Shown: in pieces, positions 19,327 through 28,960 of the stretch
How positions within the stretch are numbered: the first letter of the stretch is position 1
Layout: each line of letters begins with the position of its first letter
Virus record (IMG/VR): IMGVR_UViG_3300034198_020657
Coordinates: 1-35,199 of that record
DNA length: 35,199 nt
Strand: one strand, 5' to 3'
Source: a virus
Notes under the pieces: model-generated
Database searches by the model: none
The model's input: the letters and a program-made list of their open reading frames with translations, nothing else
What the model was told of the DNA's origin: nothing
Translations under genes and position numbers: made by a program

Positions 19327-20607
19327 ATGGCCCGAGGATCCGGTCGCCGCACCTACACCCGCGACAGTAACGGCCGCTTCGCCTCGACTGGAACCACCAC
19401 CGCCAAGGCCAGGCCGGCAGCGCGGCGGGCGGCCACCAGGGCAGGCAACCGGCTGAACCGCGACAACACGGGCCGGATCAGCGGGATCGGCCGCAATGGG
19501 GCCACGATCCGCGGCGGGAGACTGAAGACCGCCAAGGGCAATGCCAGGGCCACGCAGACCGCCTCGATGCGCGGGGCAGGGTTCAGGGCTAGCACGATCG
19601 CCAAGGGCGGGCGGGGTGTCAGCGGGAAGGTGGCGCGGAGCATGGCGGCGGTGCGCAAGGAGAGGGCTGGGGCGCAGACGGCTCAGGCCACCCCGATGCC
19701 GCGTCGCGTTCCTGCTGCGCAGCGGCCGGGGTCGCTCACCTCCACCCTGCGGGGCACACTGCGGGCCCTGGCCAAGGCTGATGCCGCCCGCATCCGCGAG
19801 CTAGAGGCGATCACCGGGCAGAAGGTGCGGCCCACCCCTGCAGGCGCCAGGGCCGGCGCCGAGGCCGGGGCCAGGGTGCGAGGCACCGCCAAGGGCGGGA
19901 AGGTGGCGGGCACCCTGCGGGCAGGCCTGCGGGAGTTGGCGCAGAGCGATGCCAGAACCGCTCGGGAGATGGCCGCGATCGTGCGCGATGCCACGCCGAA
20001 GGTGGCCGGCGGGAAGGGTGGGAAGGCGATGAAGGGGGCGGTGGCGGCGGGGGCTAAGCCTGCGGCTGCCAAGCAGCAACCGCAGCGGCCATCCAAGAAG
20101 CCCGCGAACAAAGCTCAGCAGGCCTACCTCAACGCCAGGAGCAACGCACGCGACCGCAACCGGGATCTCCGAGGGGCTGATGCAGGTTCAAGGCGCATGG
20201 CCAACTCGGCAGCAGCCGTGCTCAGAAACATGGAGCGCAGGCGCTCCGCCGCAGTTCCTAAGGCGCCGGCTGATTCGCCTCGCGCCAAGCAGCAGCAGAG
20301 GCAGCTTGCAAGAAGCCAGCGAGCAATCCGCAATGAACGGGCCGCGTGGGCTCGGATAGCGGATGGCCCCGGCAGCAAGGCCAGCCGCAGTGCAACGGTC
20401 GCCAGGCGTGCCCAGCAGATTTACGACGGGAAGGTTGATCCCAAGGTCAAGACGAAATCGAGGCTGACCAGGACCAACGACCCTGAGGTACTTCGCAAAC
20501 GGATCGCCAAGATCAAGGACAACACGGCGAGGGCCGCCGCCAAGCCCACCCCCCGCAAACCCGCCCCTCAAGGCCCCGGCCCCCGCACCAAAGCCCCCCG
20601 CCGCTGA
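19327..20607 (+). CDS. Basic Arg/Ala/Lys-rich protein, YxRDxxGRF family (C)
   Basis: This 426-residue protein starts at ATG 19327, 45 bases after copy 6. Residues 6-21 read GRRTYTRDSNGRFAST, sharing the tag and about the first 75 residues with the protein at 10024-10641, including 29 identical bases. It is extremely basic throughout (Arg, Lys, Ala, Gly). Two similar internal segments can be seen: SLTSTLRGTLRALAKADAAR and KVAGTLRAGLRELAQSDART, each followed by an Arg-Glu-x-x-Ala-Ile helix. The C-terminal half contains PRAKQQQRQLARSQRAIRNE and ends GPGPRTKAPRR. No enzymatic motif is seen; histone-like or virion DNA-binding roles are possible. Confidence 0.65.
   Translation: MARGSGRRTYTRDSNGRFASTGTTTAKARPAARRAATRAGNRLNRDNTGRISGIGRNGATIRGGRLKTAKGNARATQTASMRGAGFRASTIAKGGRGVSGKVARSMAAVRKERAGAQTAQATPMPRRVPAAQRPGSLTSTLRGTLRALAKADAARIRELEAITGQKVRPTPAGARAGAEAGARVRGTAKGGKVAGTLRAGLRELAQSDARTAREMAAIVRDATPKVAGGKGGKAMKGAVAAGAKPAAAKQQPQRPSKKPANKAQQAYLNARSNARDRNRDLRGADAGSRRMANSAAAVLRNMERRRSAAVPKAPADSPRAKQQQRQLARSQRAIRNERAAWARIADGPGSKASRSATVARRAQQIYDGKVDPKVKTKSRLTRTNDPEVLRKRIAKIKDNTARAAAKPTPRKPAPQGPGPRTKAPRR
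19372..19400 (+). repeat. Direct repeat, 29 bases identical to 10072-10100
   Basis: This is the second copy of the repeat in the coding start of the basic-protein genes; partial identity extends on both sides (about 19342-19554). See the entry at 10072-10100. Confidence 0.85.
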
Positions 20608-21050
20608 TGCCCCTCCCCGCCACCACCCTCGCCCTCTACGACCTGTTGGAGGCCGATACCGTCCTGCAGGACCTGTTGGGCGTTCACGTGCTGGCCACTG
20701 GCGGCTCTCGCCCCGCCCTGGCTCACTTCTGGCCCCGGGAGGCGATTGAGCCCAGCACCAGGCCCTTGGGGGTCGAGGTGGTGGTCTGGCGCGGGCCGCA
20801 GGGCACCGCAGCAGCCCCGGCGCAGACCGGTGAGGTGGACACCCGGCCCACCTTCCGGCTCTCGGTGACGCAGTGGGAGCCCAAGCCGGGGCCAACTCGG
20901 GAGTACCACCAGCAGGCGGTGATCGAGCGGCTGCAACAGCTGTTGCCGGGGGCGAACGCCTCAGATGTGACCATCGACGGATTGACCAGCGGCCTGCAGC
21001 AGCACACGGTTACGTGGGTGTGCCCGGTGGCCGTGTTGCAGCCGATCTGA
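20607..21050 (+). CDS. Tail terminator / tail completion-like protein
   Basis: This 147-residue protein has its ATG 20607 overlapping the previous stop (TGATG). The sequence starts ALYDLLEADTVLQDLLGVHV, then EAIEPSTRPLGVEVVVWRG, FRLSVTQWEPKPGP and VIERLQQLLPGANASDV. The size and alternating helix (LxxLxxDxxLxxLLG), central strands and final WVCPVAVLQP strand fit small tail-terminator or minor tail proteins that cap the tube. The position immediately before the tape measure gene supports a tail role. No specific family match is certain. Confidence 0.5.
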   Translation: MPLPATTLALYDLLEADTVLQDLLGVHVLATGGSRPALAHFWPREAIEPSTRPLGVEVVVWRGPQGTAAAPAQTGEVDTRPTFRLSVTQWEPKPGPTREYHQQAVIERLQQLLPGANASDVTIDGLTSGLQQHTVTWVCPVAVLQPI

Positions 21051-21062
21051 CGGGAAAACTGC
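21051..21062 (+). promoter_or_regulatory. CGGGAAAACTGC element, copy 7
   Basis: An exact 12-base copy beginning directly after the TGA at 21048-21050, 35 bases before GTG 21086 of the tape measure gene. It is followed by AGCAGTAG. Confidence 0.77.
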
Positions 21063-21085
21063 AGCAGTAGAACGACGCGGGCAGG

Positions 21086-24000
21086 GTGGCAGACCTTCAG
21101 GTATCGCTGGCCTTTCTGCTGGAGAACGAGGCCGAGGTGGCCCGTGCTCTGGAGGCGGCTGGGGGGAAGGCGGGGAAGGATTTCGGCGACCGGCTGAGCG
21201 AGCAGGCGCGGAAGGCGTTCAATGACATTTCGGCCGCTGCAGAGGGCGCCGCCAAGAAGGTTGGCGTCATCTTCAACCGGGAAACCCTTCAGTTTCAGAC
21301 CGTCAAAGGCGACCTGATCCCGCCTCAGACGCTCGATCAACTCGCCAAGGCCGATAAGGGGTTCGCCCAGGCCCGCCAGGCAGTGGATGCGTTCCGCAGC
21401 TCGGTCACCACGATGAGCCGCGAGGCGGTGCCCAGCGTGAGCCTGCTGGAGGCCGCTGTCTCTGGCCTCGCCTTCTCGCTGGCCAACAGCCTCACCAACG
21501 CCGCCGGCTCTGCCCTGGGCTCCGTAAAAGGCCTGGTGAATGGCTTCCTGGAGCTTGACGGTGAGCTGCGCCTGGCATCGGCAGCAGCGGGCGAGCAGGG
21601 CGGTTACGAGCGCCTGGCGGGGATCGTGAACAAGGTCGGCGTGGAGGCCGCCGGCACCACCAAACAGGTGGCCGAGCTGAGCACCTCCCTGATCAGGGCG
21701 GGCTTCTCGGTTTCCGAGGTGGAGGGGGCCCTGCCCGGGGTGGTGAGAGGCGCTGAGGCCACGGGGACCAGCTTCGAGGCGTTCGGCAACATCGTCGGCA
21801 ACACCCTGCGCGGCTTCGGCCTGGAGGTGGCTGAGACCAGCCGGGTGGTGGATGTGTTGACCAACACGGCGAACAGCTCAAACGCCAGCGTCGAGGGCCT
21901 GGGCTACACCTTCGAGTACACGGCGCCGATCGCCAAGGCCCTGGGCGTGAGCCTGGAAGACGTGGCTGCCGCGGCGGGCCTGATGGCCAACGCAGGCATC
22001 CAAGGCAGCGTGGCCGGCACCGGCCTGCGCACCGGCCTGCAGAAGCTGCAGCAGGCGGCCGGGGGCGCCTCGCCCGAGGTGCTGGGGCTGGCCCGGGGGC
22101 AGGAGCGATTGCAGAAGGCCATGGCTCAGCTGGGGGCCACCGTGAGCGATGCCAGCGGCAAGCTCCTGCCGATGGAGGAGGTGTTCCTGCGCCTCAAGGC
22201 CGCCATGGAGAAGCTGAGCCAGGCCGATCAGGTGCAGCTGGCCAGCGTGCTGTTTGGCGATGAAGCCGGCTCGAAGTTCCTGGCGATCATCAACCAGTCG
22301 AGCGCCGCGATCTCGAAGATGTTCGGCGACATTCGCAACTCCACCGGCGCCACCGACACCGCCCGCAACGCGATGCAGGGCATGGGGATGGACCTCAAGC
22401 GGTTGGAGGGCACGGTGGACTCCCTCGCCAATCAGCTCGGTGGCCTGATCGCTGCCGGCCTGAAGCCCATGCTCGATGCCGCCAATGCCGTGGCGGATCT
22501 GGTATCAGGCCTGCCGGCACCGGTGCGCAATTCCGCCGGGGCCCTGATCGCCCTGGCTGGTGCGGCCACGGCCGCCAGCGTGGGCATGGCGGCGCTGAAT
22601 CTGGCGGTGGCGCAGCTCGGGGGGTGGGCGGCGCTCAAGAGTGCCGTGACCGTTGCCGCGGCGACCATCACCGGCCCCTTCGGCGCTGGCGTGGTGATCA
22701 TCGCGGGCATGGCAGCAGCAGCCGGGGCCCTGGCCGGCAGTTTCAAGGGGGCCAGCTCCGAGGCGCGAACCCTGGTGCAGACCGCTGCAGGCCTCGGGGC
22801 GATGGTCGGCACCATGACCCTAGTGGCCACAGCGACCACGGCCGGCGCGGGCGCCATGACCCTGTTCGGCAATGCCACCAAGGCCGCTGCCGCTGCTGCT
22901 GCCGTCCTGCAGGGCGTGACCAAGGGGGGCGTGATCGGCCTGGTGGCGGGACTGGCGGCCGGCGCTGCCACCTATGTGGCCATCGGCAAGGCGATGGAGG
23001 GCGCTGCCGACCAGAGCCAGAAGCTCAGCGAGCGCCAGCGCGAACTGAAGGATGAAATCTCACAGGTTCAGGAGCGAATTGCCAAGCAGAAAGAACTGAA
23101 GATTGATACCACCATCAGTCAGGCCAAGCTGGCAAAGCTGACGCTTGAGCTGCAGGCTATAGAGGAGCCGCTGGAGATTCAGTTAGACATAAAGAAAGCC
23201 GAGGCTGAGATCAAGGCCCTGGAAGAAAGGCTGAACAAGCTCCAGTCCAGCGACAAGAAAAAATCTACCGCCGGAGTGGTGGCGCAGCTTGATGCCGCCA
23301 AGGCGTACAAGGAGTTCCTGGAGCAGATGGACTCTGGCGGGTCGATGGATGCCTTTGCCGGGCCGATCAAGCAAGCCGGCGTAGAGCTGACTTTCCTGCG
23401 CTCGCGTCTGACTGAGTTGGCCGAGAGGAAGGTTGCGCTGCCGTTTGATGCCAAGGCCGATCGGGAGCAGATCGACCGAGAGATTGCCGTCACGCAGCAG
23501 AGCGTCGAAGGCCGCCAGCTGCTGATCAAACTCGGCTTTGACGAGGCGAGCACTCAAGAGCAGTTGCTCCGACTGCGAACGGCAATCGCTGCCGGCTTTG
23601 TCAATGGGCCCAAGCTCCAGTTCCTGCGTGACGAAGAGGAGGTCTTATTCATCCGCTTGCTTGAGATTCAGAAGCAAGCTCGCACCGTGGCCGAGGGCAT
23701 GAACAGCGCTGCCAGTGTGCGGGTAGACCTCGCCAAGCAAGCCGTTGACAGCCAGATCACGCAGCTCAATGCCGCCCAGGGCCAGATAGAACTGGAGCAG
23801 CAGGCGCTGGGGCTCACGCAGCAAGGGCTGGAGCGCGATCGCCAGCGGCTGCAGCTAGTGCAATCAACCGCTGATGCCCTGCTGAACCTGGCCAACTCAC
23901 AGGCCGCATATCAGCAATCTGGGTATGACGTAGAGCGCAGTCGCAACAGCCTTGCCTTGTCATCGGCTGAGAAGTGGTTGCAGATCATGCGAGATCGGGG

Positions 24001-25213
24001 GGCTAATGCCGAGGAAATCGCTGTCCAAGAGCGCTACATAGCAGGCATCAAAAAAGAACAAGAGGGAATTGAGTACAGGGCTATGCAGGCCAACATCGAT
24101 GCCACCACGCAACGGATCGCCATGGAGCGGCAGATCCTGGGCATCAAGCAGGCCGGCCAGTTGGTGGAAGCCCAGGCTGCAGAAGCCCAGGCTCGAAGCG
24201 ACGTGCTGTCGCAGGAGATGAAGTTAAAAGAACTTCAAATTAAATACATGGATCCCGATCTTAAACCGGAGAAAAAAGCGCAAGTGCAGCAGCTGATTGA
24301 TCTTCAGGGACAGGCTATTGAACAGGAAAGAAAGAAACTGCAGTTTGCGCAGGGACGCTACGCGCAGCTAGGCCTCCTGTTTGGCCTGGAGCAGCAAAGC
24401 CTTCAAACCCAAGGGCAGACCACAGCCAATCAACTGCGGGCAAGCGCTGCGGCCAAGGGGTGGGAAGGGAGCCTGTCTAAGGCACTGGAGAAATTGGATC
24501 AGATGGCTTTCGGGTATGAGCGGGTCGAATCCGAGTCCAAGAAACTGACCGGCTCCATCAGCACGGGTCGCGGACAAACGGAGCTGATCTACGAGTACAT
24601 TCGCAAGCTTCCTGCGGTCACCAATGACGCAGGGTCAGCCGCAGAGAAGCTGGCTGGCGCCCTTAATTCAGCCAGAATCAATGCCAGCGATTTGCTGCTC
24701 AAGCTTCAGGGGATAGCCAGGTTCCAAGCCACTGGCAAGATCCCCGGCGGCGATGGCATCACCCAGGGACAGGCCCTACCGGCCATCCCCGCCGCTCGCT
24801 GGGCCGGCGGCCCCGTCACCCCTGGGGCCAAGTACCAGGTGAACGAGATGGGCACCGAGAGCTTCCTTTCCGCCGGTGGCGCCCTCTCCCTGATCACTGC
24901 GCCGGCCTACGGCACCTGGAGCCCGCCTGTGCGCGGCACGGTCCTGCCGGCTGGCGTGACCGCTCGCCTGCAGGATGCCGGGGCCCTGCCGGGTGGCTCG
25001 GGTCGTGCGATGGCGGGCATGCGGGGCGCTGCTGGCGCTCCTGGTTCCCCCGGTGCTCCCGGTGCGGTAGTGGCGACCGATGGCTTGGCCCTGACCAAGC
25101 TGCAGGGCTCGATCGATCGGCTGCAGAGCACGATCGCCGCCTACGACCCCTCGCTGCAGGTTCACCTCCCCGGAAACGCCGGGCTCCTCGCCACCCTTCA
25201 GGCCTTCCGATGA
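21086..25213 (+). CDS. Tail tape measure protein (TP901-type core)
   Basis: This 1375-residue protein starts at GTG 21086. The N-terminal 110 residues are a charged helix. Residues about 130-430 carry the TP901 tape-measure core (ERLAGIVNKVGVEAAGTTKQ, FGNIVGNTLRGFGLEVAETS, LEDVAAAAGLMANAGIQGS). Ala/Gly-rich hydrophobic segments lie around 485-560 and 590-650 (ALIALAGAATAASVGMAALN, VVIIAGMAAAAGALAGSF), followed by long charged coiled coil to about 1200. Near the end a collagen-like run GAAGAPGSPGAPGAV occurs (25023-25067). It sets tail length and is extruded into the host envelope on infection. At about 1.5 angstrom per residue the tail would be near 200 nm (family rule of thumb). Codons from about 22990 to 24760 are A/T-richer, suggesting mosaicism. 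Confidence 0.9.
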   Translation: MADLQVSLAFLLENEAEVARALEAAGGKAGKDFGDRLSEQARKAFNDISAAAEGAAKKVGVIFNRETLQFQTVKGDLIPPQTLDQLAKADKGFAQARQAVDAFRSSVTTMSREAVPSVSLLEAAVSGLAFSLANSLTNAAGSALGSVKGLVNGFLELDGELRLASAAAGEQGGYERLAGIVNKVGVEAAGTTKQVAELSTSLIRAGFSVSEVEGALPGVVRGAEATGTSFEAFGNIVGNTLRGFGLEVAETSRVVDVLTNTANSSNASVEGLGYTFEYTAPIAKALGVSLEDVAAAAGLMANAGIQGSVAGTGLRTGLQKLQQAAGGASPEVLGLARGQERLQKAMAQLGATVSDASGKLLPMEEVFLRLKAAMEKLSQADQVQLASVLFGDEAGSKFLAIINQSSAAISKMFGDIRNSTGATDTARNAMQGMGMDLKRLEGTVDSLANQLGGLIAAGLKPMLDAANAVADLVSGLPAPVRNSAGALIALAGAATAASVGMAALNLAVAQLGGWAALKSAVTVAAATITGPFGAGVVIIAGMAAAAGALAGSFKGASSEARTLVQTAAGLGAMVGTMTLVATATTAGAGAMTLFGNATKAAAAAAAVLQGVTKGGVIGLVAGLAAGAATYVAIGKAMEGAADQSQKLSERQRELKDEISQVQERIAKQKELKIDTTISQAKLAKLTLELQAIEEPLEIQLDIKKAEAEIKALEERLNKLQSSDKKKSTAGVVAQLDAAKAYKEFLEQMDSGGSMDAFAGPIKQAGVELTFLRSRLTELAERKVALPFDAKADREQIDREIAVTQQSVEGRQLLIKLGFDEASTQEQLLRLRTAIAAGFVNGPKLQFLRDEEEVLFIRLLEIQKQARTVAEGMNSAASVRVDLAKQAVDSQITQLNAAQGQIELEQQALGLTQQGLERDRQRLQLVQSTADALLNLANSQAAYQQSGYDVERSRNSLALSSAEKWLQIMRDRGANAEEIAVQERYIAGIKKEQEGIEYRAMQANIDATTQRIAMERQILGIKQAGQLVEAQAAEAQARSDVLSQEMKLKELQIKYMDPDLKPEKKAQVQQLIDLQGQAIEQERKKLQFAQGRYAQLGLLFGLEQQSLQTQGQTTANQLRASAAAKGWEGSLSKALEKLDQMAFGYERVESESKKLTGSISTGRGQTELIYEYIRKLPAVTNDAGSAAEKLAGALNSARINASDLLLKLQGIARFQATGKIPGGDGITQGQALPAIPAARWAGGPVTPGAKYQVNEMGTESFLSAGGALSLITAPAYGTWSPPVRGTVLPAGVTARLQDAGALPGGSGRAMAGMRGAAGAPGSPGAPGAVVATDGLALTKLQGSIDRLQSTIAAYDPSLQVHLPGNAGLLATLQAFR

Positions 25214-25965
25214 TCACTCTTTCTCGCGGCGCCGCCGCCTACACCTTCGCCAACCTCACCGAGCACCCCTACGGCTACGACGAGTCGGACGTGCGCCGGG
25301 GCCGCAGCGCCCGCCGCTGGGCGATCACGGGCATCGTGTCCCGGGGGGATGCCCCGGTGATCACTGGCCTTTATGACGCCTGGCAGGCGGCCCGGATCCT
25401 TGAGGACGATCCAGCCCGCACGGGCGTGGTGGGCGCCACGGTCAGCTTCACCGGCGAGGCCCCGGGATACAACTGGGCCACGGCCGTGCCCTGCTGGTTC
25501 ACCGGAGCGCCGCAGATCGCCATGGCGGGGGCGTTCTGCCGAGTGAGCCTGACGCTCACCGATGCAGCCCAGGCGCTGGCGGTGATCCTGCGGCAGGGGG
25601 AGGAGGAGGCCGAGCAGGCCGCACAGCTCAACCTGGGCACCCTGACCTTTGGATCGGCCACGGTGAACCTGACGGCCCGGCCCACCGCCTACGCCGATCT
25701 GCCGCAGCTCACCCTGAACCCCGCCGGCCGGCACGTGATCACCGGGCCCCTCCAGGCCACCGAGCAGCGGCAGGTGCAGGGCTGGGTCGATGCCACCAAC
25801 CTGGCCGCCCTGGAAACCTGGCTCACCACCACCGTGGCCACCACGCCCGCCAGCGGGGCATGGTTCCCCACCAGTTGGAGCCCCCCGGTGGCCCGGCGCC
25901 GCGCTGATGGCAACACCATCGGCACCTACTTCGACGTGTCCTTCACCGTGGCCCGCATCCGATGA
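25210..25965 (+). CDS. Distal tail / minor tail protein
   Basis: This 251-residue protein has its ATG 25210 overlapping the tape measure stop (ATGA). It opens with a beta-rich segment (AAAYTFANLTEHPYGYDESD, VRRGRSARRWAITGIVSRGD) and has a second beta region (LNLGTLTFGSATVNLTARPT, FDVSFTVARIR). The position directly after the tape measure is where distal tail proteins are encoded in siphoviruses, and the RGR/W.i.G pattern fits tail-tip adaptors. No firm family is assigned. Confidence 0.6.
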   Translation: MITLSRGAAAYTFANLTEHPYGYDESDVRRGRSARRWAITGIVSRGDAPVITGLYDAWQAARILEDDPARTGVVGATVSFTGEAPGYNWATAVPCWFTGAPQIAMAGAFCRVSLTLTDAAQALAVILRQGEEEAEQAAQLNLGTLTFGSATVNLTARPTAYADLPQLTLNPAGRHVITGPLQATEQRQVQGWVDATNLAALETWLTTTVATTPASGAWFPTSWSPPVARRRADGNTIGTYFDVSFTVARIR

Positions 25966-28943
25966 CCACCGACACTCGCGCTTACGGCTGGTGCAACCTG
26001 GGCCCCCTCGCCCCGGGGGAGAGTTCCATTGGCGATGACCACGTGCAAGGCACCGGCCTGGCGCAGACGAAAGGGACCCTCCGGCTACTGGGGGTGGTGC
26101 GGCCTGCTGCTGGCACCGTGGTCGAGCTGGCGTACTCCGATGGCCAGAACTGGCTGGCCCGGGTGCCGCGGCGGCTGCGGGTGCTTAGCAGCTTCACTAA
26201 CCCCCTGGGAACCCCGATCACCACGGTTTCGGTGGGCTGCGACCTGGCCTACGCCGAATCGCGCAAGCCGGTGGCGGCCAACCCCACCAACACCGATGCC
26301 AACCCTTCGGTGCCGGAGGCGGCCAGGCGTGCCGCATCACCGCCGATCCCTGCCGCCTGGCTGGTGGGCAACATCCTCCAGTCCATCGGCATCACCGCTG
26401 CCGGCGCCTGCCCGCTGACCAATCGCTACAACCTCGATGAGTTCAATATGAGCGAGGGGTATGTGCAGGAGCTGGGGAAGTTATTGGCAAGCGAGGGATA
26501 CTTTGCCCGCATGAATGAAGCGGGGTTGCTGGAGTACATCAGCAAGGATCAGGGATTGCAGCCCAGTATCGTGCTGCTGGAGGACAACCTGATCGAGATC
26601 AACCCGATCAACTCCGGCGAGCTGCCTGGTGATGGGGTGTTTGCGCGGTACACCACCACCAGGCTTAAGCCGCCCGGCAACCTGAGCGATGAGGAGCGGT
26701 CAAAGCGGAACTGGGAAGGGGAGGAGACTATCAGCGGACTCCAGCTGCACATCCAACGATGGACAAGCTACGCAAGGGTGCCGGTGCTCGATGCGAACGG
26801 CAGCCCAACCTTTAAGCAAAAAAGAGACAGGGACGGGAATCCACTTGTCAGCGTGGTTAGCGAGAGCTGGGCGAACGCTGATGGCAGCACTACAACCAAG
26901 ACCACCGAGACTCCAATTATGGAGCAGGTCTACGAAACAAAAGCAAGTGAAAACGAGGAGCGAATCAAGTACATAACCATCACCCGATCAAGAACGGAAT
27001 ATGACTCATGGGATCGGGTAAGAACGCGAACGACCCAGACAACCGGGCTATGGGGCACAGAGACAAGTCAAACCAGTTACATATACAAGCAACCGGTTAT
27101 GGGCTCCGAAAAGCCAAGCGACTACAGCGATATTGAGGTTGAGCGAACGGTTGCCTACACCCCCGAAGGCGGGATGCTGATGCAGCTTGGCGCCAATGAC
27201 CACTTTTTTTCAGTCCAGGGCCCGCGTCTCTATGTGTCGTCAATCAGGGAAACCCGGTTTTACAAAAACCAGATTGAGGGCATCAGCAGGACCGTAAACA
27301 TCAACTGGGTTCCGTATGTCAGTACAACGGACGGCGGGGAAACAATCAGCCGGATGCGTGATGCCGGGGTGTCCTTGGAGGGGCTTTACCAGCAAGCCGT
27401 CCGCCTTGTCGAAGGCGGCTCTGGTGAAACGATCCGCACCGAGCGCGAGTACGGGCTGCAGCGCCGCCCCCCAGAGGCCGCCCGCCTGGCCGATGCGAAC
27501 CGCAAAACGCCCGAGCTGGAGGAGGTGGCCAGCATGACCTGGCAGATGGGTTCCCCGGCCTCGCTTACGGCCGTGGAGCTGTCGCCGCCTTACGTGCCAG
27601 ACGATCGCCTCGACTGGACCGGCAACATGTGGGTGCTCACTGCCAGTGATGCCCCGCAGAAGGCCTTGGCCTACGCCCGCATCGAGAACCGCCTGCGACT
27701 GGGGCACCGCAACGGCCTCAGCCTGCAGCTCCTGCCCGAACAGGTGCCGCCGGCTCCCTTTGGGCTGGTGTTCATCCGCCTGGGCGGTTGCACCGGGGCT
27801 TATCGCCTGAACGGCACCACCTACACCATCGGCCCTGATGGCTGCGTGGCCACCACCGATGCCCTGTTCTGGGGGGCGATCGATGCCACCGCTGGCGCCT
27901 CCCCCTGGTTCCCCCTGCCGCCCGACAGCAGTGCCTTGCCCGCCCCTGTCGCGATCACCACGGACCCGAACCCCCGCCCAGCAAACGCCATCGGCATCCC
28001 TCAGGGCTTCAACCCACAGGCGCCGAACCTGACCAGCCTGTTCGCCTCGCTGCCGACCGGTCAGGCGCCGACCTGGGGCCGCAGCATCAACCCTTCGGTG
28101 CTGGTGCGCCCCTACCGGGAGGCGGTGGATCTGGATCTGGGCCTCGGGGCCGGCATCGAGATCGAGCAGCAGCCATGGGTGGCGGCCGATCCGGTGGATC
28201 TGCTGGTGGGCATCGGCGCAGGCGTGGACATGGCGATCGATCTGGCGGTGGGCATCGGCGCGGGGATCCTGATCGAGGTGGAGGGCCAGTCGGTGAACAT
28301 GACCCCGCTGCTCACCGCGATCCCCTCCGGGGCGAACATCCTCGACAGCAGCAACCTGGATCCGGCGCCGGGGAGCGGGCTGCCCTACTCCTGGGCCACC
28401 AACCCCGTGGCCGAGCCCATGGTGATCTTCACCCGCTTCACCCTGGCGCAGGTGATCACGATCGTGGGCGTGGGGATTTACGACCACGGGCAGAACGGAC
28501 TGAGCCAAGCGCACGGCTTCTCTCTGTGGGTCGAGGCCACCGGCCAGGCGGTCTCGCTCAACTACGGCAACGGCGTGCAGCAGGTGACCATCCCATCAGG
28601 AACTGCCGCCACCCTGGTGGGCCCCTATCGCGTTGTGGCGCTGGCCTCACCGCAGACCCTGCAGGCCGGCACCTACTGGATGGGCACCACGATGCCCACC
28701 ACCGGGGCCGATGCGATTGCGGCCATCCCCGAGGGCAGCGGCACCTGGAACGCAGCGGTCAACAACACCAGCAACAGCCCCACAACCAGCTCCCTTGTAT
28801 TCCAGTACGCCCCGCAGTCAAATCCTCAGGTGAGCTTCGATATCATCAATGACCCAGACGCGCACACCGATGATTGGCGCTTTGCCATCAGCGGAAACAA
28901 CAAGCGAGTGCCGATCGGGCCGATGCTGTTTGTAGCTGCCTGA
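25962..28943 (+). CDS. Large tail-tip/hub protein with internal repeats
   Basis: This 993-residue protein has its ATG 25962 overlapping the upstream stop. It starts GWCNLGPLAPGESSIGDDHV with a beta barrel-like region to about 110. SEGYVQELGKLLASEGYFAR (about 165-184) and LEDNLIEINPINSGELP follow, typical of hub-like receptor proteins. A/T-richer codons occupy about 26700-27330. A repeat block (28124-28281) has three similar segments DLGLGAGIEIE, LVGIGAGVDMAID and AVGIGAGILIEVE. The last ~200 residues are a beta-sandwich-like segment (VITIVGVGIYDHGQNGLSQA, GTYWMGTTMPT), possibly receptor binding. It likely forms the tail tip with the neighbouring genes. Confidence 0.65.
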   Translation: MTTDTRAYGWCNLGPLAPGESSIGDDHVQGTGLAQTKGTLRLLGVVRPAAGTVVELAYSDGQNWLARVPRRLRVLSSFTNPLGTPITTVSVGCDLAYAESRKPVAANPTNTDANPSVPEAARRAASPPIPAAWLVGNILQSIGITAAGACPLTNRYNLDEFNMSEGYVQELGKLLASEGYFARMNEAGLLEYISKDQGLQPSIVLLEDNLIEINPINSGELPGDGVFARYTTTRLKPPGNLSDEERSKRNWEGEETISGLQLHIQRWTSYARVPVLDANGSPTFKQKRDRDGNPLVSVVSESWANADGSTTTKTTETPIMEQVYETKASENEERIKYITITRSRTEYDSWDRVRTRTTQTTGLWGTETSQTSYIYKQPVMGSEKPSDYSDIEVERTVAYTPEGGMLMQLGANDHFFSVQGPRLYVSSIRETRFYKNQIEGISRTVNINWVPYVSTTDGGETISRMRDAGVSLEGLYQQAVRLVEGGSGETIRTEREYGLQRRPPEAARLADANRKTPELEEVASMTWQMGSPASLTAVELSPPYVPDDRLDWTGNMWVLTASDAPQKALAYARIENRLRLGHRNGLSLQLLPEQVPPAPFGLVFIRLGGCTGAYRLNGTTYTIGPDGCVATTDALFWGAIDATAGASPWFPLPPDSSALPAPVAITTDPNPRPANAIGIPQGFNPQAPNLTSLFASLPTGQAPTWGRSINPSVLVRPYREAVDLDLGLGAGIEIEQQPWVAADPVDLLVGIGAGVDMAIDLAVGIGAGILIEVEGQSVNMTPLLTAIPSGANILDSSNLDPAPGSGLPYSWATNPVAEPMVIFTRFTLAQVITIVGVGIYDHGQNGLSQAHGFSLWVEATGQAVSLNYGNGVQQVTIPSGTAATLVGPYRVVALASPQTLQAGTYWMGTTMPTTGADAIAAIPEGSGTWNAAVNNTSNSPTTSSLVFQYAPQSNPQVSFDIINDPDAHTDDWRFAISGNNKRVPIGPMLFVAA
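28124..28281 (+). repeat. Coding repeat: three GIGAG-type segments
   Basis: Within the tail-tip gene the protein reads LGLGAGIEIE, VGIGAGVDMAID and VGIGAGILIEVE in close succession, with matching DNA (ATCTGG, GGCATCGGCGC). This looks like a short tandem coding repeat of about 13-25 residues, probably a beta-solenoid-like or flexible linker. Confidence 0.55.
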
Positions 28944-28948
28944 CCCCC

Positions 28949-28960
28949 CGGGAAAACTGC
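28949..28960 (+). promoter_or_regulatory. CGGGAAAACTGC element, copy 8
   Basis: An exact 12-base copy six bases after the TGA of the tail-tip gene, 31 bases before ATG 28980. It is followed by CGCAGAG, close to the consensus downstream block. Confidence 0.77.

Noticed and set aside
23838-23845. HIP1 octamer GCGATCGC as evidence for a cyanobacterial host
   Set aside because: Only one exact copy was noticed. This is too few to support a host assignment.
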